In this document: in pieces, positions 20,383 to 30,109 of the stretch | How the letters are laid out: each line of letters starts with the position of its first letter | Numbering within the stretch: the stretch's first letter is position 1 | Assembly (NCBI GenBank): GCA_021927905.1 | Contig: BLLK01000069.1 | Location: 2,976,001 to 3,040,000, forward strand | DNA length: 64,000 nt | Source of the DNA: Chaetoceros tenuissimus | Lineage: Eukaryota; Bacillariophyta; Thalassiosirophyceae; Chaetocerotales; Chaetocerotaceae | Direction of reading: 5' to 3' | The notes under the pieces: model-generated | Told to the model about the DNA's origin: nothing | The model's database searches: none | What the model saw: only the letters and a program-made list of their open reading frames with translations | Made by a program: the position numbers and the translations under genes

Positions 20383-21420
20383 TTACTTTTGATACCTTGA
20401 AAGCTTGTCCCAAACGGAGTCTATTGCAAACTTCTTTATCAACTTCCATATTGCAATCTTTTCGCTTTCTGTAAAGTAATGTTCATAGGACTTCCCTGTC
20501 TTGAATAGGGGCTTTTGCTTTGTAGGTTTCAATCCCAAATAATTGAGTACGCGGTCAGAAGTATCATCAAAATCATTTTCATAGTCGTCGTAGTAAATCA
20601 AAAGTCTGTCTACGTTCTCCATAGCATATGCATTGTTGTGCCATTGAATAAATCGGAAAAAAGACTGATGGCATGGGACTCCATCGAAATATCTTTCAAG
20701 CCTTTTGATTTTTGGCCTAGTGACATTCATAGCTACAAAACGTGAATGATATAGCTCGCAATACTGTTTAAATCCAATTGGTGTGTCTTCAAAGGGAATT
20801 TTATTGCCCTTTCTCTTTTGTTTACCCCTCCAATGATGAAAATTTGATACGACATTATCAAGGGGATTCCGTATCAAATGGATTGCTCTATCAACGGTAA
20901 AGATGTCGCCATAGTGTGTTATATTTTTTTCATCAGTACATTCTGCACAGGACTTGGCAAATTCTTGATTGTTTACAATATATTTCTTGGGAGGACAATC
21001 TTGACAATATCCTGAACAGTGAGTTTTCGTTAGAACATACTTCGTCTGCGGCAAGGGTAGACTGGAATTGTGTATATATGGTCCTAGCCCAGCAAGATTC
21101 TCGTTCAAACGCTTCACTGAATATCCTGCATTTCTAGGTTCTTGTGCGTAATTAGTTCCTGTCGAAGTTTCAGTGCTCTTTTCTACAAGGTGAAGAGTGT
21201 AACTTGTACCAGAATTAGGAAAGGACATTAGCCAAACAATATCATACTTTCCAAATTCATGTTTAGAAGACATATCATTGTGAAACGTGTACTGTATCTT
21301 TGTTAGGTATGGGGTAAGCTCTGTTTTCATCACAATACTTGACTGAGAGAGTATCGCGAAATAGTTTACAACTGAAACTAGTAGGATGATCAACATCAAA
21401 ACCTTTTTATCCAAAGACAT
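20383..21420 (-). CDS. Membrane-anchored sulfotransferase-like protein
   Basis: Encodes 345 aa. One hydrophobic segment at ~7-24 with a basic N-side predicts a type II Golgi anchor. The 5'-phosphosulfate-binding loop is visible as MSFPNSGTSYTL (~65-76) and the 3'-phosphate-binding motif as AIHLIRNPLDNVVSN (~179-193), the two PAPS-contact elements of the superfamily. Several Cys residues lie between them (CSGYCQDCPP...CAEC), probably disulfides of the luminal domain. Such enzymes transfer sulfate from PAPS to glycans or other acceptors; this could act on the sulfated polysaccharides that diatoms secrete, which is inference. The gene is monocistronic; a TGACGTCA palindrome lies 315 bp upstream. 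Confidence 0.78.
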   Translation of the reverse strand: MSLDKKVLMLIILLVSVVNYFAILSQSSIVMKTELTPYLTKIQYTFHNDMSSKHEFGKYDIVWLMSFPNSGTSYTLHLVEKSTETSTGTNYAQEPRNAGYSVKRLNENLAGLGPYIHNSSLPLPQTKYVLTKTHCSGYCQDCPPKKYIVNNQEFAKSCAECTDEKNITHYGDIFTVDRAIHLIRNPLDNVVSNFHHWRGKQKRKGNKIPFEDTPIGFKQYCELYHSRFVAMNVTRPKIKRLERYFDGVPCHQSFFRFIQWHNNAYAMENVDRLLIYYDDYENDFDDTSDRVLNYLGLKPTKQKPLFKTGKSYEHYFTESEKIAIWKLIKKFAIDSVWDKLSRYQK

Positions 21421-21836
21421 TCTCAGTGCAATCGTTTCTAAGTATGGTAGTTGCAGAACTCAATATTCCTCCTCTCTTTTCGTCATAAATGCATGATTTA
21501 TCCTAATGGAATTTCTACCTAGCCTAGATATCAATAAAATACAAATTAAACGGACTGTAAAAGGTATTCTACAATTAAAAGGAAAGGGACCTCGGAGAAT
21601 AGTCTACTATGTATATATCTTGGATCTTCATCTCTACTACCTATCGATACTTTCTACTTTCTGTTTCATCAAGAGAAGGCGAAGAGGTACGTAGTACCAT
21701 AATATAGTACGTATACAAACGTAGGTGCAATATATGACGTCAAACCAACGTCATCGACATTTCAAACACCGTAGTCATTGGAATTCAGTAAAGACAAGGT
21801 CATATACATTTCTCACTTTGATATTCTATAAAGATT
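21421..21836. other. Intergenic: sulfotransferase promoter, 3' flank of UBZ gene
   Basis: This 416-bp spacer contains TGACGTCA at 21735-21742 and GTACGTA runs near 21688-21715. A 62-codon frame at 21506 shows no motif. Confidence 0.45.
21735..21742. promoter_or_regulatory. CRE-type palindrome TGACGTCA
   Basis: Perfect 8-bp palindrome 315 bp upstream of the sulfotransferase start and ~95 bp past the end of the UBZ gene. A second ACGTC lies about 10 bp further. Regulatory role inferred. Confidence 0.3.
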
Positions 21837-23546
21837 TTAACTTAATCGATGGTCAATATATCTATCGGTGTACTCCTTTAATAATGGAACGGCGAGATCT
21901 TTCCAAAATGATTTCAAACCATCATTCACCTCGTTCATATTTTTCTGCATCTTTATCCTATGATTTACGCCCGAGCTATAATTCCACATCATGCTCTTGA
22001 CAAGATCAGCTAGATCATTTGTATTTCCTTTAATTATCTGTGAGACTGATGAGTGAAAGCGATCATTTTGGAGTAAAGCTTCAACAATGTTGGAACAATG
22101 AAAATCAATGCCGCTCGCGCTAATGTCATTCCTCAAGAGCTTTTCGAATCCGTCTTTTGTAAGTTGATTTATATCTACCGGAGAATGTAGTGAATGCATG
22201 AGTAATGGTACATCCTTCCATAACAAATCATCTGAAAGATGAGGAAATCTTTTCCTTAAAAGATCAATGACCGTTTCGTCAACCAGTCTTTGTGTAAACC
22301 TTCCGGACCAAATCTGCATGAAAGAATCCATCATTTTCATGTCACATCTCATGCCACCGTAGGCTTTTCTCAACACCATAGCCCTGATCATGAGCTGACA
22401 GCTATCCTTATCGGATTCTTCAAAAGAAAGATTCTTCACATTCGACAAAGTAAATGCTTGTTCTAACTCTCCTGAGTTCGAGAATACATCCTGCCAAGGA
22501 CAGGATGAGATCTCATAAACTATTTGCATCACTTTATCCAGCAAATATTTTGGAGGTATAAAATCTTTTGAGTGTGCAATCATCAACCAAACCAAGAATG
22601 GAAACTCGTGATGAAGGAATGAATCTTCGAGACAAATTATTGGCAGTCTCCGTATCAATTCTCCCAAGGCTTTATCGGCTATCTCCATTGCAACTCGAAC
22701 GGATGGTTTTGGTCGTCGACGGCGTACAGATTTTTGCAAAATTGATTTCAGTACAGGAACTGAAAATTTGCTATGTTTCCTCACATACATGACTCTTGAA
22801 AATTCGAGATCACTTGGAATGGAAGAAGAAACAATCAATTCAATTTCTTGTGCACCAACTGAATCAACTGATTTCGGTGTTTTAACAATCAATTTCTCCG
22901 ACCAAGCAACATCTGTGCTGTTGTTTACATCACTTTCTTCATGGAACCATTTCAAATTTATAACACCATCATCTTCATAGAGATGAAATCTTTCTCGAAG
23001 TGGTTTCGGCGTGGTATACGCTTTCTTTGATCCCTCCAACAATTTGCTGAATGCATTTTGTTTCGATGTATCACTTTTACATGTTTCTTTTCGTGAATCT
23101 TTCTCACAATCGCTATTATGATCTTGTAGGATATTTTCATTACAATGACTACCATCATCGTCGTCATCACGTCTAGTCTTTTTTACACTCGTAGTATTTC
23201 TAGTATCTTCTTCATCATTGTCGAAGTCGTTGCAGCTCTGTTTCTTGGTGCATTCTGTAATATGAGCATCTATTCTTAGTACTGAAAATGACCTTTTGCA
23301 AAGAGTACATTGTACAAAGTTGGATGCCGTTTTCTGTTTCTTCTGTTTAGGGAGGGAGGGAGAAGGAGGTGCCTCTTGTTGTAGTATACATTCTTCTTGA
23401 TGAAATTGGATTCTAGAATATGGAAATGATTTATTACATATGGCACATTGCACGAAATTTGAAGAAGTGGCGGCTTTCCGTTTTTTCTTCCTGGCAGACG
23501 TCATTAACAATGCAAATGCATTTTTGCCTGGCGGTGGGCTACTCAT
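21837..23546 (-). CDS. Protein with two UBZ4-like zinc fingers and an unknown helical C-domain
   Basis: Encodes 569 aa, single exon. Near the N-terminus are two C2HC fingers, CAICNKSFPYSRIQFHQEEC and CTLCKRSFSVLRIDAHITEC, each with the Cys-x2-Cys...His-x3-Cys spacing of Rad18-type UBZ4 ubiquitin-binding fingers. They are framed by two copies of an NAF motif (KNAFALLMTS near residue 8 and QNAFSKLLEGS near 165), each followed by basic residues. The C-terminal ~300 residues are helical and include RRLPIICLEDSFLHHEFPF and KAYGGMRCDMKMM, which I do not recognise. UBZ4 fingers recruit DNA-repair and translesion factors to ubiquitinated PCNA or chromatin, so a DNA-damage role is plausible but inferred. 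Divergent from the protease gene. Confidence 0.7.
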   Translation of the reverse strand: MSSPPPGKNAFALLMTSARKKKRKAATSSNFVQCAICNKSFPYSRIQFHQEECILQQEAPPSPSLPKQKKQKTASNFVQCTLCKRSFSVLRIDAHITECTKKQSCNDFDNDEEDTRNTTSVKKTRRDDDDDGSHCNENILQDHNSDCEKDSRKETCKSDTSKQNAFSKLLEGSKKAYTTPKPLRERFHLYEDDGVINLKWFHEESDVNNSTDVAWSEKLIVKTPKSVDSVGAQEIELIVSSSIPSDLEFSRVMYVRKHSKFSVPVLKSILQKSVRRRRPKPSVRVAMEIADKALGELIRRLPIICLEDSFLHHEFPFLVWLMIAHSKDFIPPKYLLDKVMQIVYEISSCPWQDVFSNSGELEQAFTLSNVKNLSFEESDKDSCQLMIRAMVLRKAYGGMRCDMKMMDSFMQIWSGRFTQRLVDETVIDLLRKRFPHLSDDLLWKDVPLLMHSLHSPVDINQLTKDGFEKLLRNDISASGIDFHCSNIVEALLQNDRFHSSVSQIIKGNTNDLADLVKSMMWNYSSGVNHRIKMQKNMNEVNDGLKSFWKDLAVPLLKEYTDRYIDHRLS

Positions 23547-23984
23547 GTGTATTTAAAGAAGAGAAGAGCGAAAAGGAGGAGGGGGTAGCTGCTGTGAATG
23601 TAAAATGTAATGTAGTGATGACTTTGATACGATTGGTATATGACAGGCTTCTCCAACAAAGAAGTGGTTGTGTTTCATGTCACACCATGAAAGATTGAAT
23701 GAGAAGAGAGAACTATTCTCGTCCATCGCCTGCTACGAACTGCATGGACGAACTATGAAGTCTTGTACTACGTACCGAAGAAGAGTGCCCATCTTATTTT
23801 GCCGCGCTTTTCCATCCTAATGACTCCTTGGAATTCATCTAATTAAGTACAATTTTGTCTGAAAAAGGCTGAAACAAGAAGCAGGAAGCAGAGACCAAGT
23901 AGGAAGTCCTGCATCCAGAGCACTCACGACTGATGAAACAACATTGCATCACTTATTCTCAGCACACTGGCCCACTTAATTGTA
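23547..23984. promoter_or_regulatory. Divergent promoter region, UBZ gene / protease gene
   Basis: This 438-bp spacer lies between divergent starts. No element stands out beyond short GTAC runs near 23768. Confidence 0.4.
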
Positions 23985-25528
23985 TTGACTATGATGAGAT
24001 CCTTTTCAATTACCATGCGACCTCTGCTACTGCTTGCTCTTCTACTAGGTCTAGTTGTCTTTTGTGCTTCGGAAAATGACGTTTATTATGAGGAAGAGGA
24101 GTACTATGAAGACGAGGATGAGTCCTTTGAGAATTCTACACTCTCAGATGAAATATCAGAGATAGAACTGACACCGCGCATAATAGGGGGTGATGATGTA
24201 CAAACTGGCCAGTACCCTTGGTTTGCAAAAGGGTTGAGGCCGAGTGGAAGCTTTGCGGGTTGTTCAGGTGTTTTAGTTTCTTCTGAATATGTATTAACCG
24301 CAGCTCATTGTCTTGGTAGTTTTCGAAAGTTTCAAATAGGTGCTTTGTGTAATGATGATGATAACTGTGGTCAGGAATCAGAAACGATATGGATACAAGA
24401 TGAATTTGTGCACCCTGATTACGATGACGAGAGTCTTGACTTCGATGTCGCACTGGTGAAGTTGAGAAATGCTTCAACCATTCAACCCGCAACATTGGAC
24501 ATGGACAATTTAGTTGGCGAGTATGAACATGGTGAAGATAATCTCTGGGTGATGGGATTTGGATTGACTGATGAAGATGATTTCAGCAGTACTTCAGAGC
24601 ATCTCCAACATGTTGATGTATCATTTGTTGATTTTGACATTTGTAATGAAAATTATCGAGGAACTTTAACAGAAAGTATGATGTGCGCAGCCGAATCTTC
24701 GAAGGACTCATGTTATGGAGACAGCGGTGGTCCTCTAATTGATGTCAACGATGGACTTATTGTTGGCATTGTAAGTTCAGGGCGTAAATGCAATCAAGAA
24801 AGATTTCCTGGAATCTATTCCAAAGTGTATGATTCGGTGAGTAGAAACTCTGAAAATGTGCCTGAATCAACATGCACTCATCTCACGATATCATTATCCC
24901 ATCACAGTTTGATTGGATATTAAACACAATATGTTTTACTGGAGGACATGACTCACCTAGACCAGAGTTTTGTGAAGGGGTCACAGCTCAGCCGACGGCC
25001 GCTCCATCGCCTACACCTACAATAAAGTCGACGTGCCGACAAAAGAACAAGAGTAGGTTTGAATTGCGTATTAAAACTGATCGATTTTCTGAGGATGAAA
25101 ATAGATTTATTGTCAAGTAAGTTGTTACATTTTTTTGCAAGTAGGCTTTGTTGTAGCAAAACCTTCCTGGTTCTAATGTTTTCTTCATTGATCTAGAATG
25201 AGAAAGAATGGTAAATTCAAAAAAGCACGATTCAGAAGTAGATTTGGGCAATTATTGAGCCATAAGGAGTATCTACTATCAAAGTGCCTAAATAAAAATA
25301 AGTGCTACAAGCTATTTATGTTTGATACTTATGGTGATGGGTTTATTAATGATGATAAAGCCTGGTACGAAGCCAGATTCAATGGTAAGTTAGTATTTAC
25401 ATCTACTCATTCGATGTACAAATTCAATTCTAAATCTTAATCTCTTAAAAACAGATGAAGTTGTAGTGGAAAGAAGTTATTTCAAGCACGGTTTCAAAGA
25501 AGTTTCCGATGCATTTGGTAATTGTTAG
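23985..25528 (+). CDS. Secreted trypsin-like serine protease with C-terminal accessory domain (4 exons)
   Basis: Exons 23985-24836, 24908-25116, 25197-25384 and 25455-25528 join through GT-AG introns of 71, 80 and 70 nt into 440 aa. A signal peptide (~1-29) and an acidic pro-region precede the activation site R-IIGG (~66). The triad is TAAHC (His108), FDVAL (Asp154) and CYGDSGGP (Ser247). Asp241, six residues before the Ser, predicts cleavage after Lys/Arg. The first splice completes KVYDS-FDWILNTIC, the normal end of a trypsin domain. A Pro/Thr linker (QPTAAPSPTPT) leads to a ~110-residue Cys-containing domain with KCYKLFMFDTYGDGF and ending FGNC. That domain resembles a module repeated in secreted diatom proteins; its role is unknown. 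Confidence 0.87.
24837..25454 (+). other. Three introns of the protease gene (24837-24907, 25117-25196, 25385-25454)
   Basis: Donors are GTGAGT, GTAAGT and GTAAGT; acceptors are TCACAG, GATCTAG and AAACAG. All three joins keep one frame to the TAG at 25526-25528. Confidence 0.8.
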
Positions 25529-25634
25529 CCATGATTTCGGTAGTTGTGCTAGATACTGTACGAGTTGAAATGTTATTCACTTGATTGGGGGAACTGTAAT
25601 ACAAGAGGATGAAAGAATAAATGATCACATGTAA

Positions 25635-25680
25635 TTATAATAACTTGTAGAGTTATAATATCTTGTAGAGTTATAATAAT
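25635..25680 (+). repeat. 18-bp tandem repeat, ~2.5 copies
   Basis: The unit TTATAATAWCTTGTAGAG occurs at 25635-25652 and 25653-25670 with one mismatch, followed by a partial copy. It lies between the converging protease and transporter genes, just past the transporter stop. Confidence 0.8.
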
Positions 25681-25687
25681 AGAATTA

Positions 25688-27642
25688 TTAGAATTCAACA
25701 TTGCTACTGCCAATGCTGATGCCATCATGATCATTACCAATGTCATCAGAAGCAAGGCTGATACCATCTTCGCCATAGAAATCATCGCTACTGCTACTAC
25801 TGCTTCTGCTATAGTGGCTCTTCAGAGGCATTTGAGCTTCATCCGCATTTGATTCCTCTCTAGCCCAGCCACCTTTATTACCAATACTATGCTTCGCACC
25901 GTATGAAAAGTAAAATAGAACTGACATTCCCATGTAGAGAAGAAGAAGGAATAGGCTCTGCATTTCCAATTGACTAATCAGATACCAATTCAGAAACATA
26001 CCAATCAACGGGAGATATGGGCAAAAAGGTGTTTCGAAGTAGATATCCCTGGAGTTACTTCTGACCTCTGGACAAGAACTTGAAATGTTTAAGGCTATTG
26101 TAATAAGTCCGATTGCGTTTACAGAATACCAAAAGCCCGAACTCTCGAATTGAATCAAAAGACCCAATGTAAATGATAATAGATTAAAAAGAAGCAAATT
26201 TTTCTCTAGGAGCATAGGTTCTGGGCTTTCGTGACGCAAAATAAGCACAGAACAATCTGTCAAACTAAAAGCTACCAGAATACCAGCACTGATCAAATCA
26301 TTGAGATAAGTGAAAGGTATCAATGCTGAAATGACAATCATGATAATACCTGCAATCAAAGTACCAAAGAATAGATTTCCGTGGTCGTCAATTTTTGCAA
26401 AAATTGGTGGCAGAAGGCCGTCTTTCGCAAGAGCAAAAAGGAGACGAGGTTGCGCCATAATGGTGATTAAAACGACAACCGGGAGTGTGATGATTTCTCC
26501 CAAAGCCGAGATTTGTGACGCCCACTCAACTCCTCTTGTGTGAAATGCGTGAGGAAATCCAGATTCTGCTGATATTTGCTCGAACGGCAGCATACCAACA
26601 AGTCCAATAGCTGCCAGAACATACATCATTGTTACGATTCCTATTGTTCCCATCACTGCTTTTGGGAGATTTTCCTTTGGATTAATTGCTTCTCCAGCCA
26701 TACAACATATTTCGTCGTATCCTATGTATCTATCAGAAGAAAATTTTCAGTCAAGAATCTCCAAAAGACCGTTTGAATGATGAATAGTATTACGTACCCA
26801 AAGAATAATGAAACGGATCCTCGCATCACGCCTTGAAAACCAAACTGCGGTGGAATAAATGGTTCAAAGTTTTCAGGCTGCATCAGATAAATTGACATGA
26901 AACACATAAACAAGACTAATGACACTTTGAAAACTGCAAAAAAGTTTGTAACTCTTTGAGATTCCTTTACTCCATTCAGCAGCATCAAGACTGATATTGT
27001 ACTGACTACAAATGCCGCAGGGTTGATATTATACCCAGGATCAAGAATTTGCAGAATCGTATTCCATTTTGAATCGGGATGACCAGTCGCATTGTAATGA
27101 TTAGCAAGTTGCTGAACATAAAGAGATACTTTATCTCCCCAACTTCGAGCAACTGCAGAAGCAGTAAAGACATACTCAAGAGTTAAACATGCGCCTGCAA
27201 TCACTGCTGGTAGCTCGCCCATTGCAACATATACATAGCTGTAAGAAGAACCTGCAACAGCAAATTTGCCGGACAGCTCTGCGTAGCATAAACCACTGAA
27301 ACTAGCGCAAACTCCACTGATTATCCAACATATAAATGTGCTCGGACCAGCATCTTCACGAGCAACCAACCCACATAGAACAAAGACACCACTCCCTACC
27401 GTACTTCCAATCCCAATAGAAATTAAATCAAACAAAGTCAAATGTCTTTCTAAAGTTGCTTCTGAAGGTAAGTCTTTGATAGCCCATAGTGGTTTCCTCA
27501 AAAATGGGTTTCCTTTCTGCGGAGTGTCATTCTTCTCAATACTCGTGTTCAGTAGAGTATTATAATTGGGAATGCTTTCTGAGGTTTCAACATCTAGCAA
27601 ATGCTGGAATGATTGCCTTTTATTCAGTGGCATTGTTATCAA
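25688..27642 (-). CDS. Cationic amino-acid transporter-type APC permease (2 exons)
   Basis: Exons 27642-26798 and 26729-25688 (minus) join across a 68-nt GTACGT...GATAG intron to give 628 aa. The join reads SLFFGYIGYDEICCMAGEA, the helix-6/7 motif of CAT-family permeases, where a conserved Glu follows. The first helix has IGSTVGSGVFVLCG, the unwound substrate-binding motif of APC transporters. About 14 hydrophobic helices are predicted, matching CAT rather than the 12-helix LAT group. The C-terminus is a Ser/Asp-rich cytosolic tail. Members carry Arg, Lys or other amino acids across plasma or vacuolar membranes; exact substrate is not visible. It converges on the protease gene, and its start faces the TIR-like gene across 332 bp. 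Confidence 0.87.
26730..26797 (-). other. 68-nt intron in amino-acid transporter gene
   Basis: Donor GTACGT, acceptor TCTGATAG. A later AG (ACATAG) would break the YDEI motif, so the earlier one is preferred. Confidence 0.75.
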
Positions 27643-27974
27643 TTTTGAATTATATTGCTGCTACGATTGAATTCACATGCAGTCTCTACATTATTGGCAT
27701 TCAATTTGAAAATGCAAAAAGGTTTCATTTTTCTTGTCGGCAAAGGGAAGAAAGTGGTGAGCGTCATAGGAAGACGTAGTGTGACAAACTGGAATATGTC
27801 AAAATTCAAAAATCCTACCCAAGACGGATAACTTCTGTAATTATGTTCTCATCTCTTTTTGAAATGCGAAGCGAAGCATTGCTTATCTGATGTTTGTTCA
27901 GAGGAAATCATCACCGAACCAGAAGCGTGTCACTTTTATGCATAATATAAAAGAAGAATCAAATATAACGAGAC
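27643..27974. promoter_or_regulatory. Divergent promoter region, transporter / TIR-like gene
   Basis: This 332-bp spacer lies between divergent starts. No gene or repeat seen. Confidence 0.4.
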
Positions 27975-29012
27975 ATGGCAAAGCAAAAAACATTACGTGA
28001 GCGTTTGAAAGAGGCTCGAAAAACGATAGCTAAAGATTGGAAGAGATTGTTTGGTTTGTGCGGAGGAGCTATTGCTGGCTTATATACAACTATTGAAATT
28101 ATTGGATTCTTCATTGACTTGGAGTTCCTTCATAGTGATTGGTGGTTTGTAGTAGGATTTATCTCATTGGGTTTTGTTATTGGAATGACTACACTCTTGA
28201 CTAGTTCTTCTCTTGGAAATCCAGAGATCGTAAAAGAAATCTTGAAGAAAACAAAATTTCGAGTATATATTAGCTATTATCACAAGCACAGGAATCAAAA
28301 TGATGACTATGGTAGTGAATATGATTATGGAGATAGAATTAGAAGGATTATTGAAGATGAAGCACTTAATATGTATGACTACAGCATGCAAAGATTCTTC
28401 CAGGATGTAGAAATTCTTAAACCAAGAGACAACGGGGGAGATACCTTTAAGTGTATAGAAAACCAAGCAGATATGATTGTAGTTATAATAACCAACAAAT
28501 ATCTGGAAGAGATGTACGATGAATACGAAAAGATCAAAGAGTGCTCAAAAGATCCAAAAAGAGGATTGCACTTGGTTCCAATCGTTGTACATGATACTGT
28601 TCGAGCGATGATGCATCACGATCGTTGTATTGATTTGGGTTCTGACCAAACACATTTTTCATCCAGTGATGAAAGTTTCCAAGCAGCTGTTGACGATGCT
28701 AAGAAGGCAATTAGACGTGCATCATATGCTGCTGCGGCTGCTGGATCAAGTGATAATGTGAAGCCACTTGTAGCTACGCCTTTTAATAACAAATTCATCA
28801 AGAAGGATGAATTGAAAAGTGTCAAGAAATCTTTGGAAAGTTCCTTTAAAAGTTTAGAGGGGTTCAAGTGTATCAAACTCAGTGATTGGTTTTTGGACAG
28901 AACAACGAATATGCGTAGTGCACTTGGAAAGAAAAAGAAGCACATGAACAAAGTTATGGAAAGCGAGATGGCTTGTGATGTCGAATACGTACATCGTATC
29001 ACTGACTTTTGA
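27975..29012 (+). CDS. Membrane-anchored TIR-like domain protein
   Basis: Encodes 345 aa. A basic N-terminus is followed by two membrane helices, LFGLCGGAIAGLYTTIEIIG (~26-45) and WWFVVGFISLGFVIGM (~56-71). A cytosolic domain then begins KFRVYISYYHK (~95), like the first strand and box of TIR domains (xVFISY). It continues with QADMIVVIITNKYLEE and a Glu-containing EYEKI, like the IVVxS.NYxxS...E segment, and HLVPIVVHD, like the PIFY strand. The order and spacing suit a TIR or TIR-like fold; the putative Glu of NAD-cleaving TIRs may be present, but alignment is by eye. An Ala-rich hinge and a Lys-rich tail follow. The frame ends at a TGA, after which more protein-like sequence continues (see next entry). 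Role could be signalling; not established. Confidence 0.55.
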   Translation: MAKQKTLRERLKEARKTIAKDWKRLFGLCGGAIAGLYTTIEIIGFFIDLEFLHSDWWFVVGFISLGFVIGMTTLLTSSSLGNPEIVKEILKKTKFRVYISYYHKHRNQNDDYGSEYDYGDRIRRIIEDEALNMYDYSMQRFFQDVEILKPRDNGGDTFKCIENQADMIVVIITNKYLEEMYDEYEKIKECSKDPKRGLHLVPIVVHDTVRAMMHHDRCIDLGSDQTHFSSSDESFQAAVDDAKKAIRRASYAAAAAGSSDNVKPLVATPFNNKFIKKDELKSVKKSLESSFKSLEGFKCIKLSDWFLDRTTNMRSALGKKKKHMNKVMESEMACDVEYVHRITDF

Positions 29013-29793
29013 AATAAAAGACCTATGGAAGATTCTTGTGTCCAGATTAAAGGCACTCTATCCCTCTATGCTCCAATGATAATTGGACCTCCAATGATGA
29101 AACGTGATACACATCTAGCTTTCAGAACTAAAGGAGATGATTTTAATGAAGACACCTTGAATGCTTCACTGGCTTATTCTGCCGGGCAGATGGTTGAACG
29201 AGTCCCCTAGTGATCACCATTACTACATTTTAGGTCTTTATCAAGGTATTGTGAGGAACTCTATTCCAGTATTGGTGGATCCAGTATACTATCACGCTCA
29301 TGTAGCAAACGTGTTGAACAGAGATAATACTAGCCAGTCTGGAAGAAAGTCACTTTGTCATGAGGCAAAAGTTACTGGTATTGTGTCTCCCTTACCACCT
29401 GGGTACAATCGTATGGCAGCGATGAAACGTTGGATGGCTTCAAATGCTTACAATACTTCTGGAGAGAGTAATGTTGAAAATCAAGGTTATGATAATTCGA
29501 TAGTTGGACTATTCATCCATGGAACAAATGACAACACAAAAATTGAATGGACAAAGGAAGCCAAGTATCTAGACGGTGACATATGGTGCTACGTTGAAAA
29601 GAAAACAGAGCGAGGAAAAAGTGTAGATAAAAAAATGTTTTCTCGTTTTGGAGATCTATCCAACGAAAAAGACATAGATTTGCAAATATCTGGAATGAAA
29701 GCTGAGATTGAGAAGGAATTTGGTCCTTATTTTGAAATCATCAGTCAATTTGATGAAGTTGAGAAGAGATTTGAAGACAGCATGGAGTAGTCT
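29013..29793 (+). pseudogene. Protein-like sequence downstream of TIR-like gene, frame interrupted
   Basis: Past the TIR-like stop, the same frame continues as coherent sequence (GTLSLYAPMIIGPPM to AYSAGQMVE, about 29022-29200). The coherent reading then moves to a second frame near 29190-29215 and runs from SPSDHHYYILGLYQGI to a TAG at about 29788-29790. The second piece is ~190 residues, hydrophilic, with no domain I recognise. Neither the in-frame TGA nor the frame change is removed by a normal-length (66-89 nt) intron that I can see. It may be a decayed C-terminal half of the upstream gene, a separate gene with an error or polymorphism, or an unusual splice. Similar sequences might pair a TIR-like domain with this region, but I cannot search. 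Confidence 0.45.
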
Positions 29794-30109
29794 ATTGTAC
29801 GAAGTAGTTTTTAACAAAAGTAATAAAATGAAGGAAATCTGTTACAGGTAATAAGACGTTATATATTTAGTCGTGTGGGAACAAAAATAAGAATGCATAG
29901 TTTTGAATTCCAACAACGCGGGCGTCGTCCTCTGCCATGACTTTTGAACTTTGTCCTCAGCAACAAACAACGAAAAACAACAATACGTAGGATCAAAAGT
30001 GTTTGGTAAGCGTAACTGCACCTATGAAACACTCTTCTTCTTACACTTCATTAGGTTAGTGATACGAGAGCATTGAAAGAATCTTTCACTCTGAAAGATT
30101 TCCGCCAGC
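29791..30109. other. Intergenic upstream of anion-channel gene
   Basis: This 319-bp spacer presumably holds the channel promoter. No repeats or small genes seen. Confidence 0.4.
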
